19,348 nucleotides of DNA from Anaerolineaceae bacterium (GTDB taxonomy: Bacteria > Chloroflexota > Anaerolineae > Anaerolineales > Anaerolineaceae). Positions 7,801 to 15,860 of this stretch are shown here, piece after piece. Both the position numbers and the translations under genes were made by a program. The stretch spans positions 1-19,348 of the forward strand of contig DAIEPS010000012.1 in assembly GCA_027348305.1 (NCBI GenBank), read 5' to 3'. The stretch's first letter is position 1. Each line of letters opens with the position of its first letter. Under the pieces are notes generated by a model. The model did no database searches and had not been told where the DNA came from. It was given only the letters and a program-made list of their open reading frames with translations.

Positions 7801-10168
7801 GCAGCTCGAGAAGATCAATGATCCAACGGGTATTGTCCAATGCTTGAAAGCGGACGTACTGGTTGTGACTGGCGAACTTGAAAAAGCCATGAACCTGGTT
7901 GAAAACAGCGATCAGATCATTGTTGATAAAGAGCTTGAGGTCGTTTTTGTTCCGAAAGCCTGGAAGAAATTGATCAGCTCCAATGTTGCCAACCGGGCGG
8001 TTGAAGCAAAGGTTTTGCTGATGCAAGGCAAAGCCGCGACCTGCCTTGAAGTAACCGCTTTATGGCTGGCCGGTGAACCTGACGATGCAGATGCCAGAAT
8101 TATGGCAATCGAATCCAACCTGGCTTTAGGCGATCAACCCAAAGAAGAACTTTATCAGCCAATTATGCAGACTGAAACGGATGATCCCTCGAAGGATCAC
8201 TTGTTAGCCTTAAAGATCGATGCCCTGCTCGAAAATGATCAGGCTGTAGAAGCCCAGCAGTTGTTTGAAAAAATTGGAACAGTCGACTCACTTTCTCTCA
8301 AACTGATTGACATTCAATTATCCTTAATGACCGGGCACCTCGCGGAAGCTGAGAGCGCCTTTGACGAAGTCATCGCTGCAAAGGAAGAGATCAATTCAAC
8401 TGCTTTGCATATCAAACTTGGGTTGATCAGATTGCTGGTGAAAACTGCAACTGCTTTGCAGCGATGGAACGAAGCTTTAAGTTACAGCGGTGAAGTGGTG
8501 ACGAATAATAACTGGCACCTGGCCTGTGTAGTGCAAGCCTTATCCACAATGACCAGGGCAAAAGAGTTTGAAGCCCCTGCCAACCTTCTTTCGATCGAAA
8601 AGCACAACCCGTCTGCGTTCTTGCAGCAGGTCAAGGTTGAAGAAGAGATCAACTGGCTGGCTGGTTTGACCGGCGGCAAAGCTGAAACTGATGTGGAAAG
8701 ATGGCTGCTGCGCGGCAAAATGGCCGCTTCTCCTGAACCGGAGAATATCCGAGCATTTGCGCTGGTTACACCAACGCCTGATGATGCGGCTGCCATGGTG
8801 GCAGCGCTGCACGCAAGCGGACAGGAAACCACAGCGCTGCAGGTGGCAAAGAAGTTCCCGACAAATTCGCAGGTGCTGTTTGAACTGGCTCGTGTGCAAT
8901 CTGACGGGGATGAATCCGCAGCGCTTGAAACTTTGAATGCTTTGATCGCCAACGACCCATTGATCCCTGCGGCAGTCGCATTGAGAAGTCTGCTCTATGA
9001 AAGACTTGGCAAGCTGGATATGGCAATCAATGATCTCGAACAAGCCATCGGCGACTGGCCTAATGAGCTTGGATGGCGCATGAAAGCCGCTTCATTGTGG
9101 CAAAGCTACGGCAATAATAAGAATGCCATCCTCCAATTGCAGGCTGCTTACGAAACCAATTCTGACAACGCAGGATTAACCCTTGAATTGGGCAAAGCTT
9201 ATGTAGCTGAAGAAGAAAACGAAAAAGCCATAGAAATTCTGGTACCTCTTGCCAAGCAGAACCCCAACCTCTACGAAGCCTGGGAAGTCCTGGCCGAAGC
9301 CCAATCCAACTGCAATCAACTGGATCAGGCATTGGAGTCCGCCAAGAAAGCGAGCCAGGTCAACCCGTTCTCGATCAAACCTTACCTGATGAGCGGCAAG
9401 ATCCATCTGATCCACGGCAACGTTGAAAAAGCCCTCGATCAAGCCCGCACCGCCGTTACCCAAAATAAGAAAGATGCCAACGCGATCCTCTTTTTGGCAA
9501 AAGTGCTGCACGAAAAAGGCGAAAAACAGCAAGCCCTGGCGGCACTCGAAATGACCAACCAGTGCGATAATGTGACTGTACAAAGCATGGTGGAACATGT
9601 TAACCTGGTCAAAGAGATCAACGGCGGCGCTTACGCCAAAGAATTGATCTCATCATTCTCAGCCAAGTACCCGGAGAATGTGGACCTGATGAAGATGCTG
9701 GCATCCGCACAGGAAGAGAACGGTGATACCGCGGATGCTGAGCAAACCGCCAAAAGAGCACTGCAAGTTGAACCGGATGAACCTGAATTGCACCTCTTTT
9801 TGGGCAAGATCAGTGCCGAAACCGGTCAATTGGACCAGGCCATTCATCACCTCAGCCAGGGCATCGCGCATAAAAGCACGGATACTGATGGCTACCTGAT
9901 GTTGAGCAAGGTTTATGAACAGCAGCGAGAATTCACCAAGGCTCTGGATGCACTTAAACAGGCCATGGTTGCATCACCCAAAGATACTCGCAGTTATCTG
10001 GCAGCAGCCAGTCTTTACCGCAATTCAAAGAACTATAAGGCAGCTGAACAGGTGCTGCAAAAAGCAGTTGAAATTGATCCGCAAGACGTTACAATTCGCA
10101 GGCAGCTTGGCGCATTATTGGCATTGAAGCTGGTACATCACTCACAGGAAGCGAGTTCGCAATCATGA
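4844..10168 (+). CDS. Giant cytosolic tetratricopeptide-repeat protein
   Basis: A 1774-residue protein built almost wholly of TPR-like helix pairs. There is no signal peptide, membrane helix or catalytic motif, so it is probably a scaffold, sensor or partner-binding protein. The clearest repeats lie around residues 535-635 (GKAYAISGNRELAQEYFMKAI, WIGLSELQVKSGEFRQAI) and in the last third. There, runs such as LGKAYVAEEENEKAIEILVPL (about 1447 on) and LGKISAETGQLDQAI (from about 1649) are near-canonical. The first ~350 residues are helical but poorly TPR-like and may form a separate domain. AAGGGAG (4832-4838) is five bases before the ATG. The stop overlaps the next start (ATGA, 10165-10168), tying its synthesis to the peptidase. 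Repeats were judged by eye and not counted. Confidence 0.92.
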   Translation: MQVLDLRNTLRNLDATDYASCLVRSLRVDEKVWTFLVQSTGETSKQIADLAASQKLNPGTLGLLAFNQELLSSRYPETRLKVSLLEECMVNFESYLQQHAACASLEEAAKLAVVLIEKRKITSAWRTTLLEIVNRMHISDAQNFKSLWGTVLAVTVNLVNDQDELLSDLLKLQTAEQGIEVLGHCLLSLPISEAIKAEKLVKALQDQPAAIMEKTLSFLISINEKELAQTAAQKLVVKYKIEDASEKRSKDILDNPEESLQQSMLYKQIASVAQLAGETDLAARLLGQSSDILDAISTGIKVQNLSLLEQTGRKSEYIDLVRKYQLDQDSDPVMGRELASVGVIPQGNHQENQNHPVSALSQAKKIHTAGNAELAKLECEKAFSDTEGYSVEAAADYQPQFNPNWNPGEMVATLMDMGAKAEAIKVAAKLHAKNPASLSASLASAETYYESSRFADALPLFEFASVSGENSSLMLRKLAECYDKTGNTEDCYKVRKQLAEVESPEVADMLQFADSAISLGKTEEVFQITSQIIEKDPMNSGALTINGKAYAISGNRELAQEYFMKAIDLGSDNADPWIGLSELQVKSGEFRQAIDTLQQGLAAMPGNREIKRRLAEQLMDSGSASEALPLLNELAEEERDAFIGVLQLDAMKTLGMPEYNALVVSLYSDYPENEEIAQAFAAQLIKNGKHSEAKMVLQGKMSQTQSNTPTALTYAEAVVGMDVRNSGEPKSITPQEMEKVESIVDRYLEQDGDNTHAQLVKAELSVNKGDYAKAFELYSRLLEKQTTLDKSMWERIQAGFAQTSAFLGKFEVALAAIKQAVDSQPEWVGLRKIMATIYGMAGEVSDALTQAEVVLDVAPQIVESALWFADFASGLGKSDVAEDKLATIIEMKSDHLLLQLKLAETQMKNGKSEEAAHLLETLKPSLSTELSEVELLSAAKLYDKSGDVETALNCLEYRFQAQSSLSAGLDLAGYEYSLAYFGKALQQLEKINDPTGIVQCLKADVLVVTGELEKAMNLVENSDQIIVDKELEVVFVPKAWKKLISSNVANRAVEAKVLLMQGKAATCLEVTALWLAGEPDDADARIMAIESNLALGDQPKEELYQPIMQTETDDPSKDHLLALKIDALLENDQAVEAQQLFEKIGTVDSLSLKLIDIQLSLMTGHLAEAESAFDEVIAAKEEINSTALHIKLGLIRLLVKTATALQRWNEALSYSGEVVTNNNWHLACVVQALSTMTRAKEFEAPANLLSIEKHNPSAFLQQVKVEEEINWLAGLTGGKAETDVERWLLRGKMAASPEPENIRAFALVTPTPDDAAAMVAALHASGQETTALQVAKKFPTNSQVLFELARVQSDGDESAALETLNALIANDPLIPAAVALRSLLYERLGKLDMAINDLEQAIGDWPNELGWRMKAASLWQSYGNNKNAILQLQAAYETNSDNAGLTLELGKAYVAEEENEKAIEILVPLAKQNPNLYEAWEVLAEAQSNCNQLDQALESAKKASQVNPFSIKPYLMSGKIHLIHGNVEKALDQARTAVTQNKKDANAILFLAKVLHEKGEKQQALAALEMTNQCDNVTVQSMVEHVNLVKEINGGAYAKELISSFSAKYPENVDLMKMLASAQEENGDTADAEQTAKRALQVEPDEPELHLFLGKISAETGQLDQAIHHLSQGIAHKSTDTDGYLMLSKVYEQQREFTKALDALKQAMVASPKDTRSYLAAASLYRNSKNYKAAEQVLQKAVEIDPQDVTIRRQLGALLALKLVHHSQEASSQS

Positions 10169-12837
10169 TCTCAAATATTTCTCCAACCCCGCAAAAAGTC
10201 CAGATGATCGACAGGGAACACCTGCTGCGCCTGCTCAAAAACGGTCTAGATGCTAAATCTTACCGCTTTACACGCCAGGCTGCACTTTCCTGGTTATCGG
10301 CTTTTCCGGGCGACCTTGAAGTCAACCTGTACTACGCCATCGCGCTGGTCAACGAAGGGCGCGGACAGCAGGCTGCCCAGGTGCTTGAAAAGATCCTGAA
10401 AAACGATCCGCTTTATGTGGATGCTCTCAAGATTGGCGTCAATCTATTTTCCAGCGAGAATTCCGCCCAGGCTAGAAAATGCAACGGCGTGCTGCAGGCC
10501 ATGGGTGAACAACCGAGCCAGCTTGTGGACCTTCCTGATTGGGGTACCAAACTCATCCTGGTAAGACAGGCCGTTGAGAATCGTAAGTTTGATGAAGCGC
10601 AGAGCCTTTTAATGCAAGTGATGGCTGATGCCTCTCACCCTGAGATGGCCGATCTGCTGCATCTGGAAATCACTTCAAATATTTCCGACGCGACATCGGT
10701 TCTAAACCTGGCTCGCCTGTATCAAAAACGCTGGCCAGAATGCCTTCAGATCAGTCTGATCCTCGCCAAAGCGTGGATGGAAACCGGCAATGACGATGAA
10801 GCAGTGAAGCTTTTACATTTGTGCGCAGCCAATGATGCAAATGCACAGGTTCCCACACGGATGTGGGGCAGCGCTTTCGCCTACAAACCTCTTTATCCAA
10901 CCAATATGGAAATCGTCTCGAGTTTCAGTGTCCCCGCTGAAGTGGCAGGTAAACTGGGGATGAATATCCTCAATTCAGGGCCTGTCACCCCCACAGTTAC
11001 CACATTTGCGTCTTATCCGACATCAATCGGGTCAGCAGCTTCAACTGAGACAGTTGTTGAAGAGCCAGAAGTAGAAGAGTCTGAAACTGATAAACCCGTG
11101 CGTACTGAAGTCAGCAGTTTTGACGGTTACAGGGTGCTGCCAAGAGAAGACGGCAGTTTCCAGGAACATCCTAAATTCCAGGAGAACAAACAACGGCCGG
11201 CGGCAAAAAGTTCGACGGTCAAAGAAGTCGAAGAAGAACTTAAGAAAGTGGCCGCGAGCATCAACCAACCTGTCATTACCAATTCTGACAACCGTTTTCC
11301 GGCGTATGTGGTCTTGAGTATGAAGAAGGGTCTCGAAACCCAGTATGGCGCCCAGAGCACACTGGTGATCCTTGATGAACTGAAAAAACTAATGAAATCG
11401 ATCCAGGAGAAAAACGCCTGGAGTTCCATCCTGTTCATGCCTGATGATCTTGAGATCTGCGGCAAATACGGCATCACCCCGATCGACACGATCGATCCAT
11501 GGAAGATCAAGCTGGCGTTGGCTGATCTGGATAAGGCGCTGCAAAAGAAGGGTGAACGCATCGGATGCGTATTGATCGTGGGAGGTGAAAGTATCGTTCC
11601 GTTCCACAAACTGCCCAACCCGACTGAAGATTCAGATGCTGAAGTCAAGTCAGACAACCCCTACGGTTCGCTTGACACAAATTACTTTGTCTCTGATTGG
11701 CCAGTAGGGCGTTTACCCGGCGAAGCTGGCAGCGAAGTTGGCTTGTTGTTGACCCAAATTCGCAATACGCTGCAATATCACCTTGAAGAATCTCAAATGC
11801 AGACCTGGGTGAACCGCATCATGAATATGGTCCGCGTATGGAACATGCCCTGGATTAAGCATTACGGCAACATCGGCTATACCGCATCCGTGTGGAAGAG
11901 ATCTTCATTGGCTGCTTTCCGACCGGTCGGAGAAGGTAAAAGTCTTTTCCTCTCTCCGAATGGAAAAACAGCAGCATTTTCAGCTACAAAACTCACCACA
12001 GCCCCTGTAGGTTATTTCAACCTGCACGGTGTTGAAGACGGCAGTGATTGGTATGGACAAAAAGATCCAGCAGATAAGCTTAGCGGACCGGATTACCCGG
12101 TAGCCCTAAAACCCTCCGATCTGATCAAGAATTCCAACAGTCCGCGGATCGTGTACAGCGAAGCCTGCTACGGTGGGCATATCTTCGGCAAGAAGGAAGA
12201 AGAATCCATTGCACTGACTATGACCGGCATTGGTGTGCTGGCAATGATCGGGTCCTCCACCATCGCCTATGGTTCCATCAACACGCCTCTGATCGGCGCC
12301 GACCTGGTGGGATATTTGGTCATGAAGAACCTGTCTGAAGGCCTGGCCATCGGCAACGCCTTTATCAAAGCCAAAGTGGACTTTGTGCGTGAAATGAACC
12401 GCCGCCAGGGGTACCTGGATGGCGAAGACCAAAAAACACTGATCTCATTCATCCTCTACGGCGACCCGTTGATCGCTTACGATCCTTACCAGGGCGCCGC
12501 CAAGAACCTTGGCCGTGAAGCCGCCGCACCGGTCGTGAAGACGATCTGCGACCGCACCACTTACGATGAAAAGAGCGCCTCCGTGACCCCCAGGATGGTT
12601 TCCACTGCCAAAGAATTGGTCAAGGATTATCTGCCGGGAATAGAATACGCTGAAGTACGGATTCAAAACCAGCAGGCGAGGATGATCTCAAACGGCGGAA
12701 AAAACGTCAGCCAACCCAAACGGGTGGTGGTGTCGTTCAGCAAACAGATCAACCAGAATGAAAAGGTGCACAAACATTTTGCCAAGGTGACCCTCGACCA
12801 ACAGGGTCAGGTGCTGAAAGTGGCTATCAGCCGCTAG
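10165..12837 (+). CDS. TPR plus C25-like (clan CD, caspase/gingipain fold) cysteine peptidase
   Basis: An 890-residue protein with no signal peptide. Residues about 20-240 contain TPR-like helices (YYAIALVNEGRGQQAAQVLE, LAKAWMETGNDDEAVKLL). An acidic linker follows (about 295-330, EEPEVEESE). The peptidase domain runs from about 375 to 775: LIVGGESIVPF, SDNPYGSLD and VGRLPGEAG are typical of C25-like proteins. The catalytic pair is His621 in FNLHGVEDG and Cys668 in YSEACYGGH, and the domain ends in ILYGDPLIAYDP. Another ~110 residues (780-890) of unknown type follow. The dyad is intact, so proteolytic activity is expected; specificity cannot be read. Lack of a leader peptide argues for a cytosolic, caspase-like role over a secreted gingipain role. 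Last gene of the operon, closed by a terminator at 12855. Confidence 0.9.
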   Translation: MISNISPTPQKVQMIDREHLLRLLKNGLDAKSYRFTRQAALSWLSAFPGDLEVNLYYAIALVNEGRGQQAAQVLEKILKNDPLYVDALKIGVNLFSSENSAQARKCNGVLQAMGEQPSQLVDLPDWGTKLILVRQAVENRKFDEAQSLLMQVMADASHPEMADLLHLEITSNISDATSVLNLARLYQKRWPECLQISLILAKAWMETGNDDEAVKLLHLCAANDANAQVPTRMWGSAFAYKPLYPTNMEIVSSFSVPAEVAGKLGMNILNSGPVTPTVTTFASYPTSIGSAASTETVVEEPEVEESETDKPVRTEVSSFDGYRVLPREDGSFQEHPKFQENKQRPAAKSSTVKEVEEELKKVAASINQPVITNSDNRFPAYVVLSMKKGLETQYGAQSTLVILDELKKLMKSIQEKNAWSSILFMPDDLEICGKYGITPIDTIDPWKIKLALADLDKALQKKGERIGCVLIVGGESIVPFHKLPNPTEDSDAEVKSDNPYGSLDTNYFVSDWPVGRLPGEAGSEVGLLLTQIRNTLQYHLEESQMQTWVNRIMNMVRVWNMPWIKHYGNIGYTASVWKRSSLAAFRPVGEGKSLFLSPNGKTAAFSATKLTTAPVGYFNLHGVEDGSDWYGQKDPADKLSGPDYPVALKPSDLIKNSNSPRIVYSEACYGGHIFGKKEEESIALTMTGIGVLAMIGSSTIAYGSINTPLIGADLVGYLVMKNLSEGLAIGNAFIKAKVDFVREMNRRQGYLDGEDQKTLISFILYGDPLIAYDPYQGAAKNLGREAAAPVVKTICDRTTYDEKSASVTPRMVSTAKELVKDYLPGIEYAEVRIQNQQARMISNGGKNVSQPKRVVVSFSKQINQNEKVHKHFAKVTLDQQGQVLKVAISR

Positions 12838-12854
12838 TTTACAAAGGTAATCAG

Positions 12855-12887
12855 AAACCGCGGAATTCAATCCGCGGTTTTTTATTT
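12855..12887 (+). terminator. Intrinsic terminator of the TPR/peptidase operon
   Basis: A perfect 10-bp stem, AAACCGCGGA (12855-12864) and TCCGCGGTTT (12871-12880), encloses the six-base loop ATTCAA. It is followed by TTTATTTT. It lies 17 bases after the peptidase stop. Confidence 0.9.
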
Positions 12888-12909
12888 TAGCGAAGTTATC
12901 GAATATAAT
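12881..12909 (+). promoter_or_regulatory. Putative sigma-70-type promoter of alaS
   Basis: A perfect TATAAT (12904-12909) is preceded at 17 bases by a weak -35 element, TTTATT (12881-12886), that overlaps the U-tract of the preceding terminator. The predicted start is near 12916, about 36 bases before the alaS ATG. The -10 box is convincing; the -35 box is not. Confidence 0.5.
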
Positions 12910-12940
12910 TCAGTATTAGTAGAAAAATCTTATACATACC

Positions 12941-12946
12941 AGGTGA
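12941..12946 (+). promoter_or_regulatory. Ribosome binding site deciding the alaS start
   Basis: AGGTGA lies five bases before the ATG at 12952. A GTG start at 12943 is also in frame, but it sits inside this Shine-Dalgarno sequence and has no purine-rich site of its own. The ATG is therefore the better start. Confidence 0.75.
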
Positions 12947-12951
12947 AATTC

Positions 12952-15681
12952 ATGTCAAAACCAAAGACCGGCGCTGAGATCAGACAATCTTTCATTGATT
13001 TTTTCATTTCAAAGGGACATACGTTTGTACCTTCTTCTTCACTTGTTCCAGGCGGAGACGCCACGCTGCTGTTTACCAACGCCGGAATGGTCCAGTTCAA
13101 GGATGTATTCCTGGGCACTGACAACCGGCCATATAAGCGGGCAGTCAATTCGCAGAAGTGTATGCGCGTAGCCGGGAAACATAACGACCTCGAAGATGTG
13201 GGCAAGGATGATTCGCATCACACCTTTTTTGAAATGCTGGGCAACTGGTCTTTTGGTGATTATTACAAAAAAGAAGCCATCACCTGGGCCTGGGAGCTTT
13301 TGACCAAGGAATGGGGAATTGACCCAAAATTCTTATATACATCCGTATTCAAAGACGATAAAGGTAATTTACCCACGGATGAGGATGCAGCCAATTTCTG
13401 GAAAGAACAGCCCGGCATGGACCCCACCCATGTGTTGTATTTTGGGCGCAAGGATAATTTCTGGGAAATGGCTGAGACAGGTCCATGCGGACCGTGCAGC
13501 GAGATTCACATGGATAAGGGCCCGGCGGCCTGCGACAAGCAGGGTGTGCCAGGGCATGTGTGCGGTGTCAACGGCGACTGCAAACGTTATCTCGAGATCT
13601 GGAACCTGGTTTTCATCCAATATAACCGGGTGAGTTTGACTCAATTCGATCCGCTGCCCGCAACGCATGTGGATACCGGCATGGGGCTGGACCGCATCGT
13701 TTCGATCATGCAGAACAAGAACTCCAACTATCGCACGGATCTGCTCTATCCGCTGATCGATATGATCCGCACTCTGGCAAATAAAACCGTCGAAGAGATG
13801 GACGCCAATTTCACGCCTTACCGCGTGATCGCGGACCATACCCGCGCGGTCACATTCTTGATAGCCGACGGCGTTGTGCCAGGCAACATGGGGCGCAACT
13901 ACATCTGCCGCATGATCATCCGCCGCGCAGCACGCTTTGGCAGCAAGCTTGGCTTGACCGAACCCTTTTTGGCGAAAATCGCCGAAGTGGTGGTCGATGA
14001 ATATGGCGAGGCCTACCCAGAACTTGAAAAGAATCGACAGACCATCCTGGATAACCTGACGCGCGAAGAAAAACGCTTTGCACGCACGGTTGAAGAAGGT
14101 TACGGCTACCTGGATGAACTGCTCAACGAGTTGAAGAAATCAGGTGGCAAGGTGTTGGACGGCAAGAAAGCTTTTGAACTGTATGCCACGCACGGACTGC
14201 CGTTTGAACTGACGCGCGATGTTGCCCAGGAACAAGACCTGAATGTGGATGAAGACGGTTTTAAAGCCGCGATGGAAGAACACAAGATCCAATCAGGCGG
14301 GGGCAAGGCGATGGGTAAAATGGGCGGCGAAAACGTGGAACTCTACAGCGCCGCACTGGAAAAATGCAAGCAAGCCAAGGAAATCGGTGATAACGGCGTT
14401 GAATATAATCCTTACGAATGGTTGAAGGTTGAAGGCAAGGTAATCGGTCTGTTCAGTGAAGGCGAGCAGATCACTTCGGCATCCACGGATACCGAAGTGG
14501 GCATCCTCGTGCCGCAAACTGGCTTTTACATTGACAGCGGCGGTCAGATGGGCGACACGGGCTGGATCCAGGCTGCGGACGGCAGTTGGGAAGTGGAGAT
14601 CACCGAAGTCAAGAAACCAGCCACCGGCGTGATCATCCATTTTGGTACCGTTCTCCGCGGAACTGTGAAGGTGGGTGACAAGGCGCTGGTGATCGTAGAT
14701 CAGCCGCGCCGAATGGATATCATGCGCAACCATACTGCCACACATTTGCTGCATGCCCAACTGCATAAAGTGATCGGTGAGCATGCCCGCCAGGCAGGTT
14801 CACTGGTAGCGCCAGACCGGCTGCGATTCGATTTCACGCATCACGAAGCCATCCCGGCCGAGAAGCTCGATCAAATTGAAGCCGGTGTCAACCAGGCCAT
14901 CCTCGAAGAGCACGAACTAACGATCAAAACCAAGTCACTGGCTGAAGCGAAGGCTGAAGGCGCAATGGCTTTGTTTGGTGAGAAATACGGCGAGATCGTC
15001 CGAACAGTAACCATTGATGCGGAACATCCCATTTCATATGAGTTGTGCGGCGGTACGCATGTGAAAAATACCGGCGATATCGGCACCTTTTTGATCCTCA
15101 GCGAGGGCAGCGCGGCAGCCGGTGTGAGGCGCATTGAGGCTGTTACCGGGAGGGCTGCGTACGAAGTGATCAGAGAACGTAACAAGACATTGCGAAAATC
15201 CGCGAAATTATTGACTTCCAGCTTTGAAGAAGTTCCCGCAAAAATTGTAGCCTTGCAGGATGCACATGAAGACCTGAGGCGAGAATTGTCTGATGTGAAA
15301 CAACAGATGGTCAAAACTGAGTTTGTCAAACAACTTGCAGGGACGAAGACGATCAAGGGCGTGCCTGTTTTGAGCTGCCTATTGAAAGATGCGGATAACG
15401 ATACGCTGCGCATGATGACGGATACATTTAGAGAAAAGTATCCATCGGGTGTGGTCGCATTGGGATCTGTGGTGAATGACAAACCCACCATCATCTGCGC
15501 AGTGACCGAAGACCTTGTCAAACGCGGATTGAACGCCGGCGACATCGTCAAGGCGATTGCCGGAATCATGGGCGGCAGCGGCGGAGGAAGACCTGTGCTG
15601 GCGCAGGCTGGCGGTAAGGACGCGTCCAAGCTTTCTGAGGCGTTGGATGGGGTGGGTCCGTTTGTTGAGAGTAAACTATAG
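12952..15681 (+). CDS. alaS: Alanine-tRNA ligase
   Basis: Class II synthetase that charges tRNA-Ala and hydrolyses mischarged Ser/Gly-tRNA-Ala; cytosolic and essential. With the ATG at 12952 it has 909 residues, slightly longer than the usual ~875. Catalytic core: MLGNWSFGDYY, GPCGPCSEIH and motif 3 GRNYICRMIIRRAARFG (Arg315 region). Editing domain: HTATH (His594, His598) and CGGTH (Cys699, His703), the four metal ligands, all present. A DHHA1-type C-terminal domain ends in GGSGGGRPVLAQAGG. After the GPCGPC motif is a Cys-rich insert (CDKQGVPGHVCGVNGDCKRY) instead of the E. coli-type stretch; three cysteines and a histidine could bind zinc. It is transcribed alone between two terminators. Identity is certain. 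Confidence 0.97.
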   Translation: MSKPKTGAEIRQSFIDFFISKGHTFVPSSSLVPGGDATLLFTNAGMVQFKDVFLGTDNRPYKRAVNSQKCMRVAGKHNDLEDVGKDDSHHTFFEMLGNWSFGDYYKKEAITWAWELLTKEWGIDPKFLYTSVFKDDKGNLPTDEDAANFWKEQPGMDPTHVLYFGRKDNFWEMAETGPCGPCSEIHMDKGPAACDKQGVPGHVCGVNGDCKRYLEIWNLVFIQYNRVSLTQFDPLPATHVDTGMGLDRIVSIMQNKNSNYRTDLLYPLIDMIRTLANKTVEEMDANFTPYRVIADHTRAVTFLIADGVVPGNMGRNYICRMIIRRAARFGSKLGLTEPFLAKIAEVVVDEYGEAYPELEKNRQTILDNLTREEKRFARTVEEGYGYLDELLNELKKSGGKVLDGKKAFELYATHGLPFELTRDVAQEQDLNVDEDGFKAAMEEHKIQSGGGKAMGKMGGENVELYSAALEKCKQAKEIGDNGVEYNPYEWLKVEGKVIGLFSEGEQITSASTDTEVGILVPQTGFYIDSGGQMGDTGWIQAADGSWEVEITEVKKPATGVIIHFGTVLRGTVKVGDKALVIVDQPRRMDIMRNHTATHLLHAQLHKVIGEHARQAGSLVAPDRLRFDFTHHEAIPAEKLDQIEAGVNQAILEEHELTIKTKSLAEAKAEGAMALFGEKYGEIVRTVTIDAEHPISYELCGGTHVKNTGDIGTFLILSEGSAAAGVRRIEAVTGRAAYEVIRERNKTLRKSAKLLTSSFEEVPAKIVALQDAHEDLRRELSDVKQQMVKTEFVKQLAGTKTIKGVPVLSCLLKDADNDTLRMMTDTFREKYPSGVVALGSVVNDKPTIICAVTEDLVKRGLNAGDIVKAIAGIMGGSGGGRPVLAQAGGKDASKLSEALDGVGPFVESKL

Positions 15682-15686
15682 AAAAC

Positions 15687-15724
15687 AAATCGTGGGAGTT
15701 TCTTAAAACTCCCGCGATTTTTGG
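15687..15724 (+). terminator. Intrinsic terminator of alaS
   Basis: A 15-bp stem pairs AAATCGTGGGAGTTT (15687-15701) with AAACTCCCGCGATTT (15706-15720), with a single G-U pair and the loop CTTA. The stem runs into a short T tract. It starts six bases after the alaS stop. Confidence 0.85.
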
Positions 15725-15729
15725 TAAAA

Positions 15730-15768
15730 AAGGCAGTTCCCGAAGTCATTTTTAAGACTTCGGGAACT
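15730..15768 (-). terminator. Minus-strand intrinsic terminator facing the reductase gene
   Basis: The 12-bp perfect stem GTTCCCGAAGTC/GACTTCGGGAAC (15736-15747 and 15756-15767) has an 8-base loop. Read on the minus strand it is followed by TGCCTTTTTT, a good U tract; read on the plus strand it has none. It would end transcription of the minus-strand reductase gene and, with the alaS terminator, separates convergent units. Its arms share GACTTCGG with the hairpin at 15818. Confidence 0.7.
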
Positions 15769-15817
15769 TGCAATAAACCATGAATTTTGAGTGGCTTGTG
15801 TTTCCGAGTTTAGGGCA

Positions 15818-15851
15818 AGAATCCGAACTCTAAAAACAGACTTCGGATTCT
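15818..15851. repeat. REP-like hairpin, copy 1
   Basis: AGAATCCGAA (15818-15827) and TTCGGATTCT (15842-15851) form a perfect 10-bp stem. After a C-C mismatch, TCT/AGA add 3 bp around the loop AAAAAC. The left flank TTTAGGGCA closely matches the flank of the hairpin at 17736, so this is a dispersed element and not a private terminator. It lies nine bases after the reductase stop (minus strand) and lacks a U tract. Confidence 0.7.
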
Positions 15852-15860
15852 ATTGATCGG

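Noticed and set aside
4844..10168. DNA-level tandem repeats within the TPR gene
   Set aside because: The repeats are visible only at protein level with strong divergence; no repeated nucleotide unit was seen.
10165..12837. Type III-E CRISPR TPR-CHAT (Csx29) component
   Set aside because: The catalytic motifs look C25-like, and there is no CRISPR array or cas7-11-like gene in the window. Only the TPR plus clan CD protease idea is shared.
12943..12951. GTG start of alaS nine bases upstream
   Set aside because: The GTG falls within the AGGTGA ribosome site that serves the ATG at 12952.
14871..15773. 300-codon open frame on the minus strand
   Set aside because: It lies opposite alaS, has no recognisable domain and reflects alaS codon use; a shadow frame.
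15818..15851. Hairpin as the terminator of the reductase gene
   Set aside because: No U tract on either strand, and its flank recurs elsewhere; the hairpin at 15736 is the better minus-strand terminator.
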